Below, piece by piece: positions 1 through 8,694 of a stretch of 64,000 bases of DNA; position 1 is the first letter of the stretch, and the number at the start of each line of letters is the position of its first letter. The translations under genes and the position numbers were made by a program. The notes under the pieces were generated by a model. That model had not been told where the DNA came from, searched no databases, and was given only the letters and a program-made list of their open reading frames with translations. This DNA is from Kribbella pratensis (GTDB taxonomy: Bacteria; Actinomycetota; Actinomycetes; Propionibacteriales; Kribbellaceae), in assembly GCF_004366075.1 (NCBI RefSeq), contig NZ_SODU01000002.1, forward strand, positions 124,001 through 188,000, read 5' to 3'.

Positions 1-384
1 ACAGGCAGCCTCGCCTAATGCCCGAGATCGCGGCGACCGGCGCTCAGCCGCGTACCCACCCGCCTGCCCGCGCCAGCCAACCGACACACGAGCAGATATC
101 CCCGCGCGTTCTGGGTTCTCCCTTCCTACACCAGCAGAGAACCCATCACAGCAGGAGATATCCCCTCGCGTGAGCTACCCCGTGGCGGTGGGTGCACGGC
201 GCGGGTCGGTGGGCGGTGCTGGTGGGTCGGCGGCTGGCAGGGCGGGTGGGTCGGTGGGTGCGCAGCGCGGTGGGTTGGTGGGTTGGTAGCGGGCGGGGTG
301 GAGGTGGAATGCCGGAAGGCCGGTCGAGCTGGTGCTCGGCCGGCCTTCTCGGGGGAGGTACTGCGTTGTTGCGGGGGTGCTGGG
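1..384. other. Non-coding left edge with repeats
   Basis: I find no convincing gene here. The stretch holds a direct repeat AGATATCCCC(n)CGCG (about 94-108 and 156-170) that flanks a 9-bp inverted repeat, TGGGTTCTC at 112-120 and GAGAACCCA at 137-145. From about 190 to 310 the plus strand becomes G/T-rich, with many GGT and GGGT runs. A terminator-like hairpin lies at 316-347. The beginning could belong to a neighbouring gene outside the window, but no frame shows recognisable protein. Confidence 0.5.
316..347 (-). terminator. Hairpin terminator after the M36 peptidase gene
   Basis: AAGGCCGGTCGAGC (316-329) pairs with GCTCGGCCGGCCTT (334-347), giving a 14-bp stem with one G-T pair and a TGGT loop. 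It lies 38 bp beyond the stop codon of the minus-strand peptidase gene. There is no strong T-run, as is usual for actinomycete terminators. Confidence 0.6.
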
Positions 385-3312
385 TTACTTGGTGCCGAAG
401 ACCTGGAGTTCGGTCATGTCGGTGAAGCTGCAGCCGCTGGTGGTGCTGCCGGGGCAGGTGGTGGAGAAGTCCGGGACCTGCGGGCTGAGCAACCAGAAGC
501 GGACGTACTGAACGCCGGTCGCGTTGCCGCTCGGGGTGAGCAGGTTGTACTTGCCCTGGTTGGCGGTGGTGAAGGTGCCCTCCTGAGCGGTCGCCCAGGT
601 GGTGCCGTCGGCCGAGGTCTCGATCTTGTACTGGCCGGTCGACGCCGTGCCCGAGTCACCGCAGGTGGCCGACGGGTCGACGTTGAAGGAGCTGATGTTG
701 ACCTTCTCCGGCAGCTTGATGTCGACGTGCTTCGGGACCATCGTGCCCGTCGGCGTGCCGTTGTTGTCGCCGGTGGTGCTGCCCCAGCCGGTGCCCTGCG
801 CGTTGTCGATCGCACCGCCCGGGCCGCAACCGAAGTCGCTGTAGTCCGGACCGTTGAAGCCGACGACAGACCCGCCGCCGGAGGAGGCGGCCCAGTTGCG
901 GCGCGGTACGAAGTTCGCCTGAGCGCCGGCGCTGACCTTGACGGGCTGGACGAGCAGCTCGTAGCCCGGAGCGGAGACGACGACCTTCGGGTAGGTACCC
1001 GGCGCAACGCCGGTGATCGTGTACTTGCCGGTCGCGTCGGTCGAGCCCGCGTAGTCACCGGCGTAGCCGGACGAGTGACCGCCGACGTACACGAGCGCGC
1101 CGGCCACCGGGGCACCGGTGTCCTTGTCCTTCACGGTGCCGGTCAGCGAGGTGGTCGCACCTGTCGGCGGCTTGTGGAAGTCCTGCGCAGGGTAGGCGTC
1201 GCCGCCGTCGACGACACCGGCGTACCAGCCCATGCCGCGGTTGGCGAACACGGTCCAGATGATGTCGGCGTTCTTACCGCCGCTGGCGACCAGGTCGGCT
1301 TGGACGATCGCGTTGCGCATGTCGAGCATTGTCGGGTCGGCCGGCGACAGCTCCATCGCGCGGGTGATGATGCTCATCGCGTAGGCGCGACCGAACCGCT
1401 CACGCAGGTCCCACAGGGTCTGGGCCCAGACCTCGCCGGACGAGTGCACCTCCGGACCGCGGGATCCGATGGTCGGGAAGTCGCCGTACGTGTAGCCGCC
1501 CTTGGCACCGTTCGCCTTGACACAGTTCGGGCTCACAGCCTTCACGCGGCAGTCGATCGCCTGGGTGCGGAACAGGTCGCCGTGCGAGACGTACTTGCCC
1601 TCGAGGACCTCACCCGCAGCGGTGGTGTCCTTCTCCAGGCCGTGCGAGACCAGGTAGTCCATCGCGTAGAAGTCGCTCCACGCCTCGCCCATCGAGCCGC
1701 CCTGGATGCTGTTCAGGGTCGAGTTGCCGGTGGCGTCGACGACCAGGCGGTTCGACAGACCGTGTGTGTACTCGTGGTACAGGATGCTGGCGTCGTTGGC
1801 GCCACTGGCCGGGACCCACGGCTCCTGCGCGTCGGACTTGCCCGGCGAGTGCCACAGGTACATCTGCATGGTCGGCGAGGTGCCGTCCGGCGGCGTCGAC
1901 ATGTTCGCGTTGTCGTCGTGGTTGGCGTCGGGTCCTCCGTCCGCACCGGTCGCGGCGCCGTCGAGGGCGTTCAGGTGCACCGGGTCGCCGCCCGCGGCGT
2001 CGAACGAGCCGGCCGCCGGGGTGAAGCTGATCGGCGCCTTCGCCAGCCAGTCGTGGAAGTTGCTGGCCAGGTAGAACGCGTTGGTGACGTCCTGGTTCAG
2101 GTTCGTCTTCCAGGAGTCCGGCTTCGCCGGGTCCCAGGTGCAGATGAACGAGGCCGAGCAGAACGAGGACGCGTTCTGGAAGGTGGTCAGCTTGTACTCG
2201 GCGCCGGTCTTGGTGCCGGGCACCTTGACCGTCTCGCCGGCGTTCGGCTGGTTGTCGTCGTTGACGTCCGCGAAGGCGGCGACCGACGTACCTTCCAGGA
2301 GGGTCTTGGCGTTCTTCGGCAGCCACTTGTTGTAGATCAGGTTCTCGACCCGCTGCGTGCCGCCCTTCGCGGCGCCCGGGTAGTTGTCCTGCACGAGTGC
2401 GTCGCCGTTGCCCTCGCTGACCAGGTCCTTGCGGTACAGCGTGGCACCGGTCTGGGCGTCGACGACGTGGCTGTAGATCTTGGTGCCACCGGAGTTGGTG
2501 TAGGTCAACCAGCCCTTGCGGAGCCCGTCGGCGGTGTGGAACCACACCTGCTTGGCGGTGTCGCCGTTGCTCCACTTGGTGCTCACGCCGGACGTGGTCG
2601 CGGTCGCGGACTTCGTCGTACCACCGGCGTCCTGGATCGCGGCGCTGCGGGCGCCCGCGGCGGTGACCTTCGGCGACGCGGCGGCGGACCGGCTCTGCGC
2701 GGCGGTGGCGAGGCCGGAGACCGGCGAGCCCATGACCGAGATCAGCTGGCCGTGCTTGGTGACGTTGGCCTTCAGGCCGTTGCCGAACACCTCGACGCCG
2801 TCGACGACCTGCGACCAGAAGATGTGGTGGGTACCGAGATCGTCGACGTAGTCCTTGCGCAGCTTCAGCGTGCCGAGGTCGGCGTCGGACAGCTTGAAGA
2901 TCTCCGGGTGCGCCTTCACATAGCCGAGGGCAACGTCCGTGGCCTTCTTCGCGCTCTTACCGGTGAGGAAGCCGTTGAGCTTGGTGACCTGGGCCGGCGT
3001 GCCGGTGTTCGGGTCGACCTCGACGACACCCTGGGTGCCGAGCGAGTCGCGGAACTTCTTCGCGGCGGCCGTCTCCTTGCCCTCGACCTTCGCGGCGCGG
3101 GCATAGGTGGTGCGGGCGTTCGGCGTACGGGCGTCGTAGTTGCCCTTGCGGTCCTTGGCTGCACTCTGTTCGGTCTGCGCGGGTTTCTTGCCCTCGGCAC
3201 CGGAGTTCTGAGCAGCGTCCGCGCCACCGCCGGCCGTCATGGCCAGCACGGTGGCAGCCGCGGAGACGGCTGAGACTGCTAAGAGCCCCCGCCCTCTGCG
3301 TGATGTTGTCAC
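385..3312 (-). CDS. Secreted M36 (fungalysin-like) metallopeptidase
   Basis: A 975-aa secreted zinc endopeptidase. The GTG start at 3312 follows a GGAG motif 7 nt upstream and gives a typical signal peptide (RRGRG then a hydrophobic run, ending near GADAAQ). An FTP/PepSY-like propeptide follows. The zinc motif HEYTH sits near residue 513, and the third-ligand segment GEAWSD lies about 28 residues later, as in M36. After the catalytic domain comes a carboxypeptidase-regulatory-like beta domain starting near SLTGTVKD and then a C-terminal discoidin-like domain. The family is known for extracellular protein degradation; the exact substrate cannot be read from the sequence. Confidence 0.92.
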   Translation of the reverse strand: MTTSRRGRGLLAVSAVSAAATVLAMTAGGGADAAQNSGAEGKKPAQTEQSAAKDRKGNYDARTPNARTTYARAAKVEGKETAAAKKFRDSLGTQGVVEVDPNTGTPAQVTKLNGFLTGKSAKKATDVALGYVKAHPEIFKLSDADLGTLKLRKDYVDDLGTHHIFWSQVVDGVEVFGNGLKANVTKHGQLISVMGSPVSGLATAAQSRSAAASPKVTAAGARSAAIQDAGGTTKSATATTSGVSTKWSNGDTAKQVWFHTADGLRKGWLTYTNSGGTKIYSHVVDAQTGATLYRKDLVSEGNGDALVQDNYPGAAKGGTQRVENLIYNKWLPKNAKTLLEGTSVAAFADVNDDNQPNAGETVKVPGTKTGAEYKLTTFQNASSFCSASFICTWDPAKPDSWKTNLNQDVTNAFYLASNFHDWLAKAPISFTPAAGSFDAAGGDPVHLNALDGAATGADGGPDANHDDNANMSTPPDGTSPTMQMYLWHSPGKSDAQEPWVPASGANDASILYHEYTHGLSNRLVVDATGNSTLNSIQGGSMGEAWSDFYAMDYLVSHGLEKDTTAAGEVLEGKYVSHGDLFRTQAIDCRVKAVSPNCVKANGAKGGYTYGDFPTIGSRGPEVHSSGEVWAQTLWDLRERFGRAYAMSIITRAMELSPADPTMLDMRNAIVQADLVASGGKNADIIWTVFANRGMGWYAGVVDGGDAYPAQDFHKPPTGATTSLTGTVKDKDTGAPVAGALVYVGGHSSGYAGDYAGSTDATGKYTITGVAPGTYPKVVVSAPGYELLVQPVKVSAGAQANFVPRRNWAASSGGGSVVGFNGPDYSDFGCGPGGAIDNAQGTGWGSTTGDNNGTPTGTMVPKHVDIKLPEKVNISSFNVDPSATCGDSGTASTGQYKIETSADGTTWATAQEGTFTTANQGKYNLLTPSGNATGVQYVRFWLLSPQVPDFSTTCPGSTTSGCSFTDMTELQVFGTK

Positions 3313-3458
3313 AGCGAATCTCCATCAAGTTTCGTGTTCGCGGGTCGCCCTCCACGACCCGTCCCCGGGGGCCGACCTTAAGCCTGCGGAAGGGTCCGGG
3401 GAAGAGAAATCACCGGAATGTCGCGGAGTCGAGGGTTGTCCTTCGTGCTCGGAACAGT

Positions 3459-3509
3459 ACCGTTAGTGACCGGAAGGTTGCACGTAGCGACAGACCGGTC
3501 ACTAACGGT
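3459..3509 (-). terminator. 15-bp perfect inverted repeat after the sedolisin gene
   Basis: ACCGTTAGTGACCGG (3459-3473) and CCGGTCACTAACGGT (3495-3509) are exact reverse complements, separated by 21 nt. It starts 13 bp past the stop of the S53 peptidase gene and 147 bp upstream of the M36 gene start. A terminator is the simplest reading; an operator for the M36 gene is the alternative. Confidence 0.5.
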
Positions 3510-3521
3510 GTCTCAAAGGGG

Positions 3522-4733
3522 TCAGAAGGCTCCGGCGCCGTTCGGCGTACCGAGGCCTGTCGGACCGTCCCAACCAGTGCGGGCGTTGCACCACTGGGTT
3601 GTCGGGCAGGCGCCGTTGCTGCCGCTCGTCACGTCGAACAGCGAGCCCGGGTGGGTGTACGGCAACGCGTTGGCGTATCCGGCGGTGTTGCCCGACAGCG
3701 CGTAGACCGCCGCGATGATCGGCGCGGCCTCACTCGTACCGCCGAACTGCGCCCAGGTCGACGCCGTCTTGCTCGTCGGGTAGTAGATCGCCATGCCGCC
3801 CTTGGACGGGTCGGCCGCCGCGGACACGTCGGCCATCGCACGCTTCGAGCAACCGGTGTCGAACGACGACGCGGCGCTCAGAGCCGTGTTGTACGTCGAG
3901 CAGCCCGAGCCGGCGCCGTCCCAGACGCTCTCGCTCCAACCGCGAGTGTTGCTAGCAGCAACCAACGACGTACCGCCGACAGCAGTCGTGTACGACGAGG
4001 ACGCCGGGTAACTACCGCCCTGGTAACCGTTGTCACCGGTGGAGGCGGTGACCGCGATACCCGGGTGGTTGTAGTAACTGCCGTACGTCGCGTCGGACGC
4101 GTCGCCACCGCCGTAACTGTTGGAGATGGCAACGACTCCCGGCTGCTTGGACGCCGTCACGACCGCGGCGCCGAGGTCGGCGAAGCTCGCCGAGTTCGCC
4201 TGGACGACGACGATCTTCGCGTCCGGCGCGGCCGCCGACACCGCGTCGACGTCGAGCGCCTGCTCACCGGCCCAGCCGACGTTGAACCGCGGAAGTGTCG
4301 TCCCGCCGCTCTGGTTGATGATCTTCAGGCAGCCGTTGGCCGTCGTACATGCCGACAGGCCGAACTGTGAGCGATAGACGCCGAGGTCGCGCTCCAGGTT
4401 CGGGTAACCGTAGGCGTCGACGATCGCGACCGTCCGGCCGCCGGCGCTGAGACCGTTCAGCTTGTACGCGTCGCGCAGGCCGGTCGGGGTGAGACCGGTC
4501 GCCGGTGGTGCGGTGGACGCGGGCGCGACACCCTTGTCGTTCACCAGCTTGACCGCCATGCAGGCCGCGGTGTGCGCGGCCGTAGCTGCCGAGCAGACCT
4601 TGGCGGCATGCTTCCCGGCCGTGTAGGGGGTGGGCGCCGCGACGGCTCCCGATGCGCTCGACACCGCTGTGGTCAGTCCGACGACGGCAAGTGCGCCGGC
4701 ACTCAGGGCGGAGACGAGAATCCGTTGCCTCAA
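3522..4733 (-). CDS. Secreted S53 (sedolisin-like) serine-carboxyl peptidase
   Basis: A 403-aa secreted peptidase. I place the start at a TTG (4731-4733) because CGAGGAG lies just upstream and it opens directly onto a signal peptide (RQRILVSALSAG, then hydrophobic); a longer frame to 4868 lacks such support. Catalytic residues fit S53: Glu157 and Asp161 in GEQALD, and the Ser334 motif GGTSEAAP. The usual long activation propeptide is absent: the catalytic domain begins within about 60 residues of the signal, which matches the short actinobacterial S53/S8-like secreted form. It lies upstream of the M36 gene on the same strand, with a hairpin between them. Confidence 0.88.
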   Translation of the reverse strand: MRQRILVSALSAGALAVVGLTTAVSSASGAVAAPTPYTAGKHAAKVCSAATAAHTAACMAVKLVNDKGVAPASTAPPATGLTPTGLRDAYKLNGLSAGGRTVAIVDAYGYPNLERDLGVYRSQFGLSACTTANGCLKIINQSGGTTLPRFNVGWAGEQALDVDAVSAAAPDAKIVVVQANSASFADLGAAVVTASKQPGVVAISNSYGGGDASDATYGSYYNHPGIAVTASTGDNGYQGGSYPASSSYTTAVGGTSLVAASNTRGWSESVWDGAGSGCSTYNTALSAASSFDTGCSKRAMADVSAAADPSKGGMAIYYPTSKTASTWAQFGGTSEAAPIIAAVYALSGNTAGYANALPYTHPGSLFDVTSGSNGACPTTQWCNARTGWDGPTGLGTPNGAGAF

Positions 4734-5064
4734 CTGGACTCCTCGAGGTTGGGGCAGGCCTCCGCGGATGGTCCCGTCGGGCCGGTGGGCGGAGGCCGGC
4801 TTGATTTGGGGGTGATCGCATCGTGCGTCCGCCGGAGCACCGGAAGCCAGCGATCGGACCGCTGACAAATGTCATGGGTGACCCCGTGACAACCGCCCCG
4901 GCTGGACCGGAATTCTCGCGTGATCGCGGCGTCACGAGGGGGCGCGGGCCGATGAAGGTTTCCCCCTGAGTTTCCGGAGCGCCGACTCTTGACACGGTTT
5001 CAGCTCTCGGGACTATGCTGCCGGAATCTCTGAGAAATCGATTTCCCTCGCTGGAGGTTTCGTC
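4734..5064. promoter_or_regulatory. Divergent intergenic region: peptidase and sugar operon promoters
   Basis: About 330 bp between the minus-strand peptidase and the plus-strand sugar importer. For the plus strand there is TTGACA at 4989-4994 and TATGCT at 5014-5019, a long 19-bp spacer. Downstream lies a perfect 12-bp palindrome GAAATCGATTTC at 5034-5045, centred on CG as LacI-type operators are, and then TGGAGG before the ATG at 5065. No further coding sequence is seen. Confidence 0.5.
5034..5045. promoter_or_regulatory. CG-centred palindrome, candidate LacI-type operator
   Basis: GAAATCGATTTC is a perfect palindrome just downstream of the candidate promoter and 19 bp before the binding-protein start codon. 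A repressor bound there would block transcription of the sugar operon. No LacI gene is present in the window, so the regulator would be encoded elsewhere. Confidence 0.4.
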
Positions 5065-6360
5065 ATGGACCAAGCCCTGCTCAGCAGACGACGTTTCCTC
5101 CAGGCCAGTGGCGGTACGGCGCTCGCCGCATCGCTGGCCGCCTGCGGAGGCGGGGGTAGTGGGGGCGGTGCATCCACCAAGGAGCTGTCGTTCGTCTACA
5201 TGGGCACGGCGGAGCAGCAGGCGACCTGGAACAAGCTGTTCGCGAAGTTCACCGAGCAGCACCCGGAGATCAAGCTCGAGGCCGAGGGCATCCCGCTGTC
5301 GAACTGGGGCGACTTCTTCAACAAGCTCTCCACCCGGATCGCCGGCGGCCAGGTGCCGGATGTCATCCAGATCGCCACCGAGGGCCAGCGGCTGTTCGCG
5401 TCCAAAGGCCTGCTCGCGCCGCTCGACGACTACATCAAGAAGGACCAGTCGACGATCGACGAGTACTACGGCGACATGGACCCGAACCTGATCGAGTGGG
5501 ACAAGAAGTACGCGTCCACCGACGGCAAGACGTACTACCTGCCGGGCGAGTTCAACACGATGTGCATGTGGTACTCGAAGGACCTGTTCGCGAAGGCCGG
5601 CGTACCCGAGCCGACCGCGAAATGGACGTGGGACGACTTCCGGCACGGGTGCGAGCAGATCAAGACCAAGACCGGCGCCTTCGGGTACGCCGCCGACTCG
5701 GCGTACTTCGCGGCGATCATGCCGTGGCTGCTCACCAACGGGACCAGCAGTTTCTCCGAAGACTGGTCGACGCCGACGTACGACGACCCTCGCGTGATCG
5801 AGGCTGCCGAATTCAATCGGAAGCTGGTTGCGGACAAGCTGTCGCCGCCGCCCGGCGGCACGTTCGACGCGTTCACCGCGGCCGCGCAGGGCAAGCTCGC
5901 GATGTTCGGCGGTGGCCGCTGGCCGATCATCAGCATCCGGAACCTGAAGGCGACGTCGAAGATGGGCATCGTGCCCTGGCCTGTGAAGGTGCAGCAGGGC
6001 TCGCCGGTCGGCTGGAACGGGTACCCGATCCTGAAGGCGTCGAAGAAGAAGGACGACGCCTGGACGTTCATCAAGTTCCTGATCTCGAAGGAAGGCTCGT
6101 CGACGTTCGCCCAGCTCGGCGGCACCATCGTCCCGGCGCGGAAGTCGATCGCGAACAGCCAGTCGTTCCTCACCGACGCACCGAACGGGACGGAGTACCT
6201 CTACCAGGCGCTCAGCTACGCGACCCCGATCCCGTCGCCGGACAAGGGCGCCGCCGTACAGAAGGCGATCGAGGACGGCTGGAAGCAGGTGCTGACCGGC
6301 AACGCCGCGCCGGCCGACGCACTCGGCAAGGCCCAGACCACGCTGGAGGGATTGGTCTGA
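5065..6360 (+). CDS. Sugar ABC transporter substrate-binding lipoprotein
   Basis: A 431-aa extracellular solute-binding protein (SBP family 1, CUT1 type). The N-terminus carries both a twin-arginine pattern (SRRRFLQASG) and a lipobox (SLAAC, Cys near residue 30) followed by a glycine-rich linker, so it is exported and lipid-anchored. First gene of an operon with two permeases, a DUF624-like protein and a GH116 glycosidase, which points to an oligosaccharide or beta-glucoside ligand. The gene ends in TGA at 6358-6360, overlapping the CTG proposed as the start of the next gene. Confidence 0.92.
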   Translation: MDQALLSRRRFLQASGGTALAASLAACGGGGSGGGASTKELSFVYMGTAEQQATWNKLFAKFTEQHPEIKLEAEGIPLSNWGDFFNKLSTRIAGGQVPDVIQIATEGQRLFASKGLLAPLDDYIKKDQSTIDEYYGDMDPNLIEWDKKYASTDGKTYYLPGEFNTMCMWYSKDLFAKAGVPEPTAKWTWDDFRHGCEQIKTKTGAFGYAADSAYFAAIMPWLLTNGTSSFSEDWSTPTYDDPRVIEAAEFNRKLVADKLSPPPGGTFDAFTAAAQGKLAMFGGGRWPIISIRNLKATSKMGIVPWPVKVQQGSPVGWNGYPILKASKKKDDAWTFIKFLISKEGSSTFAQLGGTIVPARKSIANSQSFLTDAPNGTEYLYQALSYATPIPSPDKGAAVQKAIEDGWKQVLTGNAAPADALGKAQTTLEGLV

Positions 6361-7223
6361 AACCCCAACGTCGTGACTGGCTGCCGGGCTACTTGTTCAT
6401 CAGCCCAGCCATCCTGCTCTTCGTCGTCTTCGTCGCCGGGCCTCTGGTCGCCGCCTTCGCGCTCAGCCTGTTCCACTGGGATTTGCTGAGTACGCCGGAA
6501 TTCGCGGGTCTGGACTACTTCAGGCAACTCGTCACCGACGGCGCCACCGTGCGTGCCGTGATCAACACCTTCGTCTTCGCGCTCGCGTCGGTGGTCACCC
6601 ATATCGGGATCGGGATGCTGCTCGCGCTCGGCGTACACCGGACGATGACGCGCGGAACGAAGTACTTCGTCAGAACCGCCTATTTCTTCCCGTTCCTGGT
6701 GTCCTGGGCGGCGGTCGCGCTGATCTGGAAGTACGTCCTGGATCCGGCGTTCGGGCTGGCGAACTACTACCTCTCGGCGACGACGAACTGGCTCGCCTCG
6801 CCGACGCTCGCGTTGCCGACGCTGATCGTGGTCGACTGGTGGCACACGATCGGGTACACGTTCATCATCCTGCTGGCCGGGCTGCAGACCGTGCCGGCGC
6901 AGCTGCACGAGGCGGCGCGGGTGGACGGCGCGAACGCGTGGTGGCGGTTCTGGAGCGTGACGCTGCCGGTGATGTCGCCGACGATCTTCTTCGCGACCGT
7001 GATCACGTTCATCGGCGCGTTCCAGATCTTCGACCCGATGGTGATCATGACGCAGGGCGGCCCGGACGGGGCGACCCGGAGCATCGTGCAGTACACGTAC
7101 GAGAAGGGCTTCCAGTCCTTCGAGGTCGGGTACGCCGCGGCGCTGTCGCTCGTCCTGTTCGTCGTGATCATGGTCGTCACCGGCCTGCAGTTCCGCCTGA
7201 GCCGGAGGTGGGTGCACCAGTGA
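6357..7223 (+). CDS. Sugar ABC transporter permease (MalF/UgpA type)
   Basis: A 288-aa inner-membrane permease with six predicted helices and the EAA signature (LHEAARVDGANAWWRF). The start is unusual: the only well-placed codon is CTG at 6357-6359, six bases after GGAGGG and overlapping the previous stop as CTGA. It is translationally coupled to the binding-protein gene and to the next permease. Its frame stays open far upstream, but that part is an antisense-like shadow of the binding-protein gene. Confidence 0.9.
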   Translation: MKPQRRDWLPGYLFISPAILLFVVFVAGPLVAAFALSLFHWDLLSTPEFAGLDYFRQLVTDGATVRAVINTFVFALASVVTHIGIGMLLALGVHRTMTRGTKYFVRTAYFFPFLVSWAAVALIWKYVLDPAFGLANYYLSATTNWLASPTLALPTLIVVDWWHTIGYTFIILLAGLQTVPAQLHEAARVDGANAWWRFWSVTLPVMSPTIFFATVITFIGAFQIFDPMVIMTQGGPDGATRSIVQYTYEKGFQSFEVGYAAALSLVLFVVIMVVTGLQFRLSRRWVHQ

Positions 7224-8032
7224 GGGGCAAGCTGCTCGACCTCGTGCTGGTGCTCGGCGGGGTGGTGATGATCACGCCGCTGGTGTGGCTGGTCGTGAAC
7301 GCGTTGTCGGAGCCGATCGACGCGTTCCAGTTGCCGCCGCGGTGGATTCCGCGACCGCCGACGCTGCAGAACTTCCAGCAGGTGCCCGACCTGATCCCGT
7401 TCGCGCAGATGGCCTGGAACAGTCTGCAGATCGCGGTGATCACGACGGCCGGCGCATTGCTGACGAGCGCGCTGGCGGCGTACGCGTTCAACCGGCTGCG
7501 GTTCCCGGGGCGGGACCAGATCTTCTCGGTTCTGCTGGCAGCGCTGGTTGTTCCGGTGCAGCTGACCGTCGTCCCGATCTTCATCATGATGCGCTGGTTG
7601 CATCTGGTGGACACGACGGTGGCGATCTGGTTGCCCGCGTTGGTGAACGTGTTCGGGATCTTCTTCCTGCGGCAGTACATCTCGTCGATCCCGCGGGAGC
7701 TGGACGAGGCGGCGATCATGGACGGCGCCGGGCATTTCTGGATCCTGTTCCGGGTGATTCTGCCGCTCGCGCGACCGGGGCTCACGGCACTCGGGATCTT
7801 CGTCTTCGAGGCGTCCTGGAACAACTTCTTCTGGCCGTACATCTTCCTGTCGTCGCCGGAGAAGATGACGCTTCCCGTGGGGCTGGTGTCGTTGCAGGGA
7901 GCGGTCGGCGGCGGTCCGGCCGTCGTACTGTTCGCCGCGATCACCCTGGTGGTGCTACCGATCCTCGTCCTGTTCCTGATCTTCCAGCGCTCGTTCATCG
8001 CCTCCATCGCGTCCACAGGCTTGCGCGCATGA
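7220..8032 (+). CDS. Sugar ABC transporter permease (MalG/UgpE type)
   Basis: A 270-aa second permease with the EAA loop ELDEAAIMDGAGHFWI and six predicted helices. It starts with GTG at 7220, overlapping the previous stop, after a GGAGG motif. It pairs with the preceding permease to form the membrane pore. No ATP-binding subunit is encoded in the operon, so a shared ATPase such as MsiK from elsewhere in the chromosome probably energises it (inference). Confidence 0.92.
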   Translation: MRGKLLDLVLVLGGVVMITPLVWLVVNALSEPIDAFQLPPRWIPRPPTLQNFQQVPDLIPFAQMAWNSLQIAVITTAGALLTSALAAYAFNRLRFPGRDQIFSVLLAALVVPVQLTVVPIFIMMRWLHLVDTTVAIWLPALVNVFGIFFLRQYISSIPRELDEAAIMDGAGHFWILFRVILPLARPGLTALGIFVFEASWNNFFWPYIFLSSPEKMTLPVGLVSLQGAVGGGPAVVLFAAITLVVLPILVLFLIFQRSFIASIASTGLRA

Positions 8033-8694
8033 CCAACCACCCCGGCGCCACGCACGACCATCTCCCGACCGCGCTCAAGGCGCTCTGGCACGAGCTCCCT
8101 CTGCTGGCCACGGCCGGAGCCCTCGTCTGCGCAGCCTCGGCCGTTGTAGTACTACTCAGTCCAGGGCTGTCACCACTCAGCGTTCTCCTAGCCGCATTCG
8201 CCATCGCCCCGGTTTGGGCAGCCGTCGTCGCCACCATGGATGCAGTAGTCCGAGAAGACCGCGGCGGCGTACCCTTGCTGCTGAAGAACCTCCGCAGGCA
8301 CGCACTAGCCGGGCTGGAGGTGGGTGTGGTTCCGGCAGTAGTGATCGCGCTCGCTCTACTGAACTGGCACCTGTACGCCGGACCGCTCTACGCCCTCCCC
8401 CTGGCAGTCAGCGGCTGTGCCGGCGTGCTGCTACTACTGGCCTCCTGCTACGCGTTCAGCCTGCGTATCACCTCAGGACTGCGCGGCAAGACACTCTGGT
8501 TCACCGCACTCCATCTGGTCGCCCGCGCTCCGCTGGTCCCACTCGGCGTACTCGCACTCGTTTTCGTCGCCCTGCTCCTCGGGACCTCGGTTACCGCCTC
8601 ACTACTCCTGCTCGCCCCCGGTCCGGTGGCGTTGTTCGCCTCTGCCGGCACCTGGACTTCTTATGGGACGGAGAAACATGCACTACACCGGTGA
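8029..8694 (+). CDS. DUF624-like membrane protein
   Basis: A 221-aa integral membrane protein with about six hydrophobic segments. The ATG at 8029 overlaps the previous stop (ATGA). Size, position behind CUT1 permeases and the middle segment (MDAVVREDRGG) resemble the DUF624/YesL family often found in sugar operons; its role is unknown. Its 3' end overlaps the start of the GH116 gene, so the five genes form one tightly packed transcription unit. Confidence 0.7.
   Translation: MTNHPGATHDHLPTALKALWHELPLLATAGALVCAASAVVVLLSPGLSPLSVLLAAFAIAPVWAAVVATMDAVVREDRGGVPLLLKNLRRHALAGLEVGVVPAVVIALALLNWHLYAGPLYALPLAVSGCAGVLLLLASCYAFSLRITSGLRGKTLWFTALHLVARAPLVPLGVLALVFVALLLGTSVTASLLLLAPGPVALFASAGTWTSYGTEKHALHR

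Noticed and set aside
283..3273. 996-aa plus-strand open frame opposite the M36 peptidase
   Set aside because: It is an antisense shadow of a clear peptidase gene. Its product is Arg/Val/Gly-rich without any motif, and there is no ribosome site.
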